Below, piece after piece: positions 8,626-12,436 of a DNA stretch of 12,436 nucleotides; within the stretch, counting starts at the first letter, position 1, and each line of letters opens with the position of its first letter. The notes under the pieces were generated by a model. That model did not search any database and was not told the origin of the DNA. It worked only from the letters and a program-made list of their open reading frames with translations. This DNA is from an uncultured Prevotella sp. (GTDB lineage Bacteria; Bacteroidota; Bacteroidia; Bacteroidales; Bacteroidaceae). Location of the stretch: contig CAAFFL010000179.1 of the NCBI GenBank assembly GCA_900762125.1, positions 1 to 12,436 on the forward strand. Direction: 5' to 3'. The translations under genes and the position numbers were made by a program.

Positions 8626-8709
8626 TCGTTGCCTTTCGCAGTATCCATTTGTTAGGTTTTTACGAGAATTGGTTAAAAGCAGAAACAAAACTCAAGCGAA
8701 AGGCAACGA
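8626..8709 (+). promoter_or_regulatory. Nested inverted repeat (fold-back) ending one base before the thioredoxin gene start
   Basis: A 14-bp perfect inverted repeat, TCGTTGCCTTTCGC (8626-8639) and GCGAAAGGCAACGA (8696-8709), encloses 56 bases. Inside it are two further collinear stems: TTTGTT (8648-8653) with AACAAA (8684-8689), and TTTTA (8658-8662) with TAAAA (8674-8678). The right arm stops one base before the ATG at 8711, so in mRNA the outer stem would lie against the start codon. It fills most of the only large gap (103 bases) among the last three genes. It could control translation of the downstream gene, mark an RNA-processing point, or be a tiny transposon-like insertion. No target-site duplication is clear. 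Confidence 0.6.
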
Positions 8710-8710
8710 A

Positions 8711-10318
8711 ATGAAAAGATTCTTCTTTCTTCTTACCCTCATGGTCCTGGCCATCACCGCATCGGCGCAGGACTATGAGGCGTTCTATCGGTTCATGGAC
8801 CACTACTCGTCCTGCTGGCCGTCAAGCCACGCCATGAACAGCGTGGCCCGTCAGCAGATCGGGCAGCCTGTGGGTGCCTACAACCTCAATAGGAAATACA
8901 ACTCCAAGACCTTGAAGGGGCGCTTTGCCATCATGAACTTCTGGGCAACGTGGTGCGGGGGCTGCCGGTTGCTGAACATCGACCTCGACTCGCTGATGAT
9001 CAAGACCAACCGCGACGAGTTTCGCGACGTGGCCATCATCGGCGTCAACGCCCATGAGGACATGGCGTCGAAGGGCCTCGACCCCGAGGAGTGGTGGGTG
9101 AACCACCGCATGGGCTTCCCCACCATCGGGGGTAAGAATGCCGACGCCTTCTGCGAGCAGGTGAAAGGCACGCACCCCAGCGCCATCCTCATCGACGACC
9201 GTGGCATCATCCGTGGACGATGGGATGCGTGGTCGACAAATACGGGTGAGTTCATCCGCTTTGCCGTCTGGGCACTGCACGTCATGCCGCGCGACGGCAT
9301 CAAAGCCGACTCCGCGACGGTGGAGCAGTATCTGGCAAAAGGCCGCTACATCGAGGCGAACTACCTGCTCACGCTTATGCCTGAGAAGCTCGCCACTGCC
9401 GCCCTGCGCTTCCGGGCGCTGATGCAGCTCCGCAGTGAGGACGCCATCGCTTATTATAAGAAACTGAAGGCACAGTACGAGGTGAATATGCCGAAGGACT
9501 TCTGGGAGGAGTGGAAGGTCGATCCGCAGTACGTCACGTTCCTCGCCGAGGCCAGCGACTACCTCTACCACAGCACCATCACTGACCGTTCGTTGCTGCA
9601 GGCCGGTCTTGAGATGGCGTCGTCGCTTCTCGCCGCTCGCGGGCAGCAGACACCTGTCAATCGCACAAAGCATGCCGACCTTACCTATCGCTACGGCCAG
9701 GCCATGGTCAGCGCGGGCGAGGGGAGTCTTCTGAGCGTGGTGCACCAGAGCGGGCCGGACGCGGATGTATCGGAGGCGCAGGCGCTCGTCAAGCGCTATG
9801 GCATCGACGAGGCGAAGTACGACTATCAATACCGTCCCAAGGGCATCGTGGCCCGCGACGATGCGGAGATTGCCGAGAGCATGCGCGGCCTGAACGATAC
9901 CATCGACCTCAACCTGGGACTGGGTGACAAGGTGAAGGCGCGCCTCATCGTGCCGCAGAAGCTACGGCCAGGCAAGACGGCGCACGTCAGCGTGTCGCTA
10001 CACATGGCCAAGGGCTGGCACGGCTATGCCGACAACGAGAAGAACCGCAACGAGGGATACATACCCACAGCGATGACGGTGACGCTGCCGAAGGGCTTCA
10101 CGCTCGGAGAGTGCAAGGCGAGCACCTACGGCCACGACGGCCTCTACGAGGGCAGCACCTTCCTCGACCAGATCATCACCGTGCCCGAGGCTAATAAGCT
10201 GAAGGGCCAGCGGTCGTTCCCCGTCACCGTCGAGCTCACGGTGCAGATCTGCAATGGCGGCTCTTGTCTGCCACCCGTGACCATCACCCGCCAGGCAACC
10301 ATGAAGTTCAAAGAGTGA
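8711..10318 (+). CDS. Secreted thioredoxin-fold protein (WCGGC) with DsbD-alpha-like C-terminal domain
   Basis: This is a predicted periplasmic thiol-disulfide protein of 535 residues. The chosen ATG at 8711 gives the signal MKRFFFLLTLMVLAITASA, cut before QDYEAF. The frame is open back to an ATG at 8609, but that extension would translate the fold-back leader. The TlpA-like thioredoxin domain covers about residues 50-195: the strand AIMNFWATW leads into C82-G-G-C85, and THPSAILID holds the cis-proline at 156. Residues about 200-390 are mainly helical, with no family that I recognise. Residues about 395-530 are a DsbD-alpha-like beta domain with KGWHGY at 434-439 and CNGGSCLPP, cysteines 514 and 519. 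That domain is clearly related to the C-terminus of the preceding FG-GAP gene. The two redox sites in one chain could pass electrons to each other. The TGA stop precedes the next gene by 50 bases. The exact substrate is unknown. Confidence 0.86.
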   Translation: MKRFFFLLTLMVLAITASAQDYEAFYRFMDHYSSCWPSSHAMNSVARQQIGQPVGAYNLNRKYNSKTLKGRFAIMNFWATWCGGCRLLNIDLDSLMIKTNRDEFRDVAIIGVNAHEDMASKGLDPEEWWVNHRMGFPTIGGKNADAFCEQVKGTHPSAILIDDRGIIRGRWDAWSTNTGEFIRFAVWALHVMPRDGIKADSATVEQYLAKGRYIEANYLLTLMPEKLATAALRFRALMQLRSEDAIAYYKKLKAQYEVNMPKDFWEEWKVDPQYVTFLAEASDYLYHSTITDRSLLQAGLEMASSLLAARGQQTPVNRTKHADLTYRYGQAMVSAGEGSLLSVVHQSGPDADVSEAQALVKRYGIDEAKYDYQYRPKGIVARDDAEIAESMRGLNDTIDLNLGLGDKVKARLIVPQKLRPGKTAHVSVSLHMAKGWHGYADNEKNRNEGYIPTAMTVTLPKGFTLGECKASTYGHDGLYEGSTFLDQIITVPEANKLKGQRSFPVTVELTVQICNGGSCLPPVTITRQATMKFKE

Positions 10319-10368
10319 ACAGGGAACTTTTTATGAACTCAAAAGGAAATATTAAAGTGTAAATAGCA

Positions 10369-12138
10369 ATGATGAAACATCTATTAGTAGTATTATTGGC
10401 TCTCGCTGCCCCACTGGCAGCCGCTGCGCAGGGCACTATCACCGGCAACATTAAGGGATTGGCCGATGGCAAGATCTATTACCAGTGCCATGGCCAGGTC
10501 GCCGACTCAGCGATGATCAGTGGTGGGAAATTCACCCTGCACATGCCAGCCAAGAAGGGTGCGCAGTACATCTCCATCGTCACCGCCGACCAGCAGTGGG
10601 GTGGCGCCTTTTGGGTGATGACCGACCAGCATGTCACCATCACCGGCGACCGGCAGAAGAGTGACATCAAGGGTGCGCCCATCGAGGATGAATATGAGGC
10701 CTATCTGAAGCACATGGATCCCGTACGGCAAGAAGAGCGTGCCATTGTTGCACAGCAGGACGGACTGCTGAAGAGCGGCGAGATGGCCAAGTTGGACTCC
10801 TTGGAAGCATTGCTTGAAACGGTGCAGCGTGGTAAGGAGCTGGATACGTTCCGCGAATTTCTCAAGGCCCATCCGTCGAGCTACATCTCGATGAACACAG
10901 TCTACAACTATCGTGTGATGAACAAGTTCCCCTACAAGCTCTATAAGCCGATGGTCGACCAGCTCACGCCAAGTGCCTTCGAGGGTGAGCAGTGGGAGAC
11001 CCTGCAGCGCATCATCAGTGAGGATGCTGCCATCGAGCCGGGCAACATGATGCCGGACTTCACGCTGAAGGATGTCTTTGGCGACAGTCTGCGCATCAGC
11101 GACTATCGGGGCCGCTACCTCCTCCTCACCATTGGCAACACCGGTCTGAAGGAGATCAAGGCCAACCTCCCGTTGCGTGTGGACCTCTATCGGAAGTACC
11201 AGGGTCGTCTGGCGATGGTCGGCGACATCTTCTGCAAAGAACAGATGGACATCGTACGCCTGGCTGCGCAGAACGACATGCCCTGGGTGCTCGCATCCGA
11301 CTTCAAGACATTCTATTCCAAGGCATCCGAACTGCTCCATATCGACCACACACCCATCAGCTTCCTCATCGATCCCCAGGGCAAGATCATCGGTCGTGAC
11401 CTCTTTGGCAACGACCTGCGGGCGGCGGTAGAGAAGGCTATGGCACAGGGTGGTGCGGCTACAGCGATGACCACTGCTGTGGAGAAGAACAATGCCCGCC
11501 GCAACGATGCCGCCTATGTGACCAGCCTGCGCAAGGCTATACAGAAGGCGGATGCCCAGACCTTGCAGTTGCTGAACAGCAATCCCAAATACGTTTATAT
11601 GACTGGATTGCTCCCGGCGGTCGATGCCGCTTTCGCGAAGATGTCACAGAAGTTGAAGGACACGCCCGAGGGTCAGCAGGCGCTGGGCTATTTCTACGCC
11701 ATGCGCCCGCTGGAGATTGGTACGAAGGTGCCCGACTTCACCCTGAAGACTGCCGACGGCAAGGACGTGAACCTCTATTCCTTCCTTAAAGGCAAGAAAG
11801 CTGTCATCCTCGACTTCTGGGCATCGTGGTGCGGCTGGTGCCGCAAGGAGACGCCAAACATCAAGGCCGTCTGGGCAGACCATCACGACAACCCCGCCTT
11901 CGACGTCATCGGTGTGTCGTTCGACGACAAGCGTGACCGTTGGGCGCGTGGACTGAAGGAGGAGGCCACACCGTGGACACAGGTCAGCGACCTCAAGGGC
12001 ACCGCCAAGAGCGCCGTCTACAAGTGGTACGGCCTCAATGGCATCCCCGCCATTTTCCTTATCGATGGCAACGGCCGCGTGCTCGCCCGTGACATGCGTG
12101 GCGATGCCATCCGCAAGAATGTCGAGAGGCATCTGTAA
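10369..12138 (+). CDS. DUF4369/TlpA-type secreted protein with tandem thioredoxin folds, the first lacking CXXC
   Basis: This is a predicted periplasmic thiol-disulfide protein of 589 residues. It starts at paired ATGs (10369 and 10372), and the signal MMKHLLVVLLALAAPLAAAA is cut before QGTITG. Residues about 20-115 look like DUF4369 (GTITGNIKGLADGKIYY, GGKFTLHMP), the usual N-terminal partner of Bacteroidota TlpA proteins. A helical linker follows. Thioredoxin fold 1, about residues 226-365, has PDF at 229-231 and the cis-proline site HTPISFLID (P329), but IGNTGLKEI (255-263) stands where CXXC belongs. Its only nearby cysteine is C289. Fold 2, about residues 450-589, is complete: PDFTLKT at 455, FWASW then C488-G-W-C491, and GIPAIFLID with P560. 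Fold 2 should be active, while fold 1 probably binds or docks. It is the last gene in the window and its TAA is followed by repeats. Confidence 0.88.
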   Translation: MMKHLLVVLLALAAPLAAAAQGTITGNIKGLADGKIYYQCHGQVADSAMISGGKFTLHMPAKKGAQYISIVTADQQWGGAFWVMTDQHVTITGDRQKSDIKGAPIEDEYEAYLKHMDPVRQEERAIVAQQDGLLKSGEMAKLDSLEALLETVQRGKELDTFREFLKAHPSSYISMNTVYNYRVMNKFPYKLYKPMVDQLTPSAFEGEQWETLQRIISEDAAIEPGNMMPDFTLKDVFGDSLRISDYRGRYLLLTIGNTGLKEIKANLPLRVDLYRKYQGRLAMVGDIFCKEQMDIVRLAAQNDMPWVLASDFKTFYSKASELLHIDHTPISFLIDPQGKIIGRDLFGNDLRAAVEKAMAQGGAATAMTTAVEKNNARRNDAAYVTSLRKAIQKADAQTLQLLNSNPKYVYMTGLLPAVDAAFAKMSQKLKDTPEGQQALGYFYAMRPLEIGTKVPDFTLKTADGKDVNLYSFLKGKKAVILDFWASWCGWCRKETPNIKAVWADHHDNPAFDVIGVSFDDKRDRWARGLKEEATPWTQVSDLKGTAKSAVYKWYGLNGIPAIFLIDGNGRVLARDMRGDAIRKNVERHL

Positions 12139-12192
12139 GAATGTCGCCTATAAACCGTTAAAACACAGTTGCTTTGCACCGTTTAGATCATC

Positions 12193-12280
12193 CTGCGACA
12201 ATTGTCACACAATCGTGCGACAATTGTCGCACGATCTTATGACAATTGTCGCACAATCTTATGACAATTGTCGCACAAGC
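12193..12280. repeat. Four 22-bp tandem units, each centred on the palindrome GACAATTGTC
   Basis: Palindrome centres fall after bases 12201, 12223, 12245 and 12267, exactly 22 bases apart. Every unit keeps the 10-bp palindrome GACAATTGTC. The left flank is CTGC, GTGC, TTAT and TTAT in units 1 to 4, and the right flank is a form of RCACAATC. Unit 2 extends into a long perfect palindrome. A 22-bp period is about two helical turns, so a bound dimer would meet all four sites on one face of the DNA. An operator array, a multi-hairpin transcript end, and a mobile palindromic repeat are all possible. Confidence 0.85.
12212..12235. promoter_or_regulatory. 24-bp perfect palindrome within the 22-bp array
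   Basis: The half-site ATCGTGCGACAA (12212-12223) is followed directly by its exact reverse complement (12224-12235). As RNA it could form a 10-bp stem with an AAUU loop. As DNA it is a symmetric site fit for a dimeric binding protein. No U-run follows, so simple intrinsic termination is not supported. Confidence 0.6.
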
Positions 12281-12300
12281 TTATAACTGCCTTCCTTGAC

Positions 12301-12418
12301 TTTAACCGGAATAGGTTTACACCCTAATGTTTGGTTTTACCGATTTGGTTCACACGTGACCCGTTTTGTTCCCGATTTGGTTTACAACGCTGTGATTTTC
12401 TTCCCGGGAAGGTTCACA
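12301..12418. repeat. Degenerate ~32-bp tandem array built on GGTTYACA
   Basis: GGTTTACA, GGTTCACA, GGTTTACA and GGTTCACA start at 12314, 12347, 12379 and 12411, giving steps of 33, 32 and 32 bases. Each is preceded by a pyrimidine-rich stretch and a CCG: AACCGGAATA, TACCGATTT, CCCGATTT and CCCGGGAA. The second and third copies share the 15 bases CCGATTTGGTTYACA (12340-12354 and 12372-12386). Spacers of about 12 bases are poorly conserved apart from T-runs. The step is near three helical turns. The array may continue past the window. Confidence 0.65.
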
Positions 12419-12436
12419 GTAGTATAAATCTTGACA

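Larger units (their letters stand above)
12139..12436. other. Intergenic region of 298 bases made largely of two tandem-repeat arrays
   Basis: No credible gene is seen here. The first 54 bases after the TlpA stop contain no U-tract terminator that I can find. Then come a four-unit 22-bp palindromic array (12193-12280), a 20-base bridge, and a four-unit degenerate array of about 32 bp (12301-12418). The window ends in AT-rich sequence (TATAAATCTTGACA), which could lead into a promoter or another gene, but no convincing Bacteroides TAnnTTTG box is present. Confidence 0.7.

Noticed and set aside
7141..8688. Long - strand open frame (515 codons) opposite the FG-GAP gene
   Set aside because: It is a codon-bias shadow of a GC-rich gene. 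The + strand shows five spaced FG-GAP motifs and a DsbD-like tail, while the - strand product has no recognisable motif and a skewed His/Val/Arg-rich composition. The same holds for the - strand frames at 1450-2364, 5665-6774, 8822-9829 and 10507-11349.
8609..8710. Extension of the thioredoxin protein to the ATG at 8609
   Set aside because: The 34 extra codons run through the inverted repeat and would bury the signal peptide. The ATG at 8711 gives a standard cleavable signal.
12139..12192. Intrinsic terminator after the TlpA gene
   Set aside because: TAAACCG and CCGTTTA look paired at first sight but are not reverse complements, and no stem followed by a T-run was found.
12038..12286. 82-codon + strand frame overlapping the end of the TlpA gene and the 22-bp array
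   Set aside because: It lies out of frame inside the TlpA gene and then translates the repeats. It shows no start context or domain of its own.
12318..12340. Bacteroides-type promoter -7 box near TAATGTTTG
   Set aside because: The match to TAnnTTTG has one extra base and no TTTG box at a suitable distance upstream. It also falls inside the GGTTYACA array, so I do not annotate it.
12193..12418. CRISPR array
   Set aside because: The units are 22 and about 32 bases in total, too short for repeat plus spacer. The palindromic array is contiguous with no unique spacers, the second array is too degenerate, and no cas gene is present.

Overview
The window looks like a stretch of a Bacteroidota chromosome, most likely Bacteroidales and perhaps Prevotellaceae-like. 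The reasons are a SusC/SusD pair, DUF4843 and PKD-like lipoproteins, TlpA/DUF4369 thioredoxins, A-rich rather than Shine-Dalgarno-like leaders, and GC-rich genes separated by AT-rich gaps carrying short tandem repeats. The genus is an inference. All recognisable genes lie on the + strand and their spacing suggests one operon.

Layout. 1-2637: 3' part of a SusC-type TonB-dependent outer-membrane transporter; its 5' end lies outside the window. 2677-4221: SusD-like surface lipoprotein. 4303-5061: DUF4843 lipoprotein. 5083-6768: PKD-like family lipoprotein. 6790-8607: secreted FG-GAP/VCBS beta-propeller protein with a DsbD-alpha-like C-terminal domain, interrupted by one in-frame TGA at 7030-7032. 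8711-10318: secreted thioredoxin-fold protein (WCGGC) with the same kind of C-terminal domain. 10369-12138: secreted DUF4369/TlpA-type protein with two thioredoxin folds, the first lacking its CXXC. 12139-12436: non-coding, with two different tandem-repeat arrays back to back.

How the parts may work together. The first four genes form a surface import complex: SusC pore, SusD lid and two extra lipoproteins. The last three carry cleavable, non-lipoprotein signal peptides and share thiol-redox features, so they are predicted to be periplasmic or secreted. I infer a SusCD importer coupled to extracytoplasmic disulfide chemistry, possibly for a peptide or protein substrate. No glycosidase, peptidase or regulator is visible inside the window, so the substrate is unknown.

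The points most worth a second look are the nonsense codon in the first calcium-binding loop of the FG-GAP gene, the shared DsbD-alpha-like domain on two unrelated N-terminal scaffolds, an 84-base nested fold-back ending one base before the thioredoxin start codon, the dead/live tandem thioredoxin, and the four-unit 22-bp palindrome array followed by a roughly 32-bp degenerate array.
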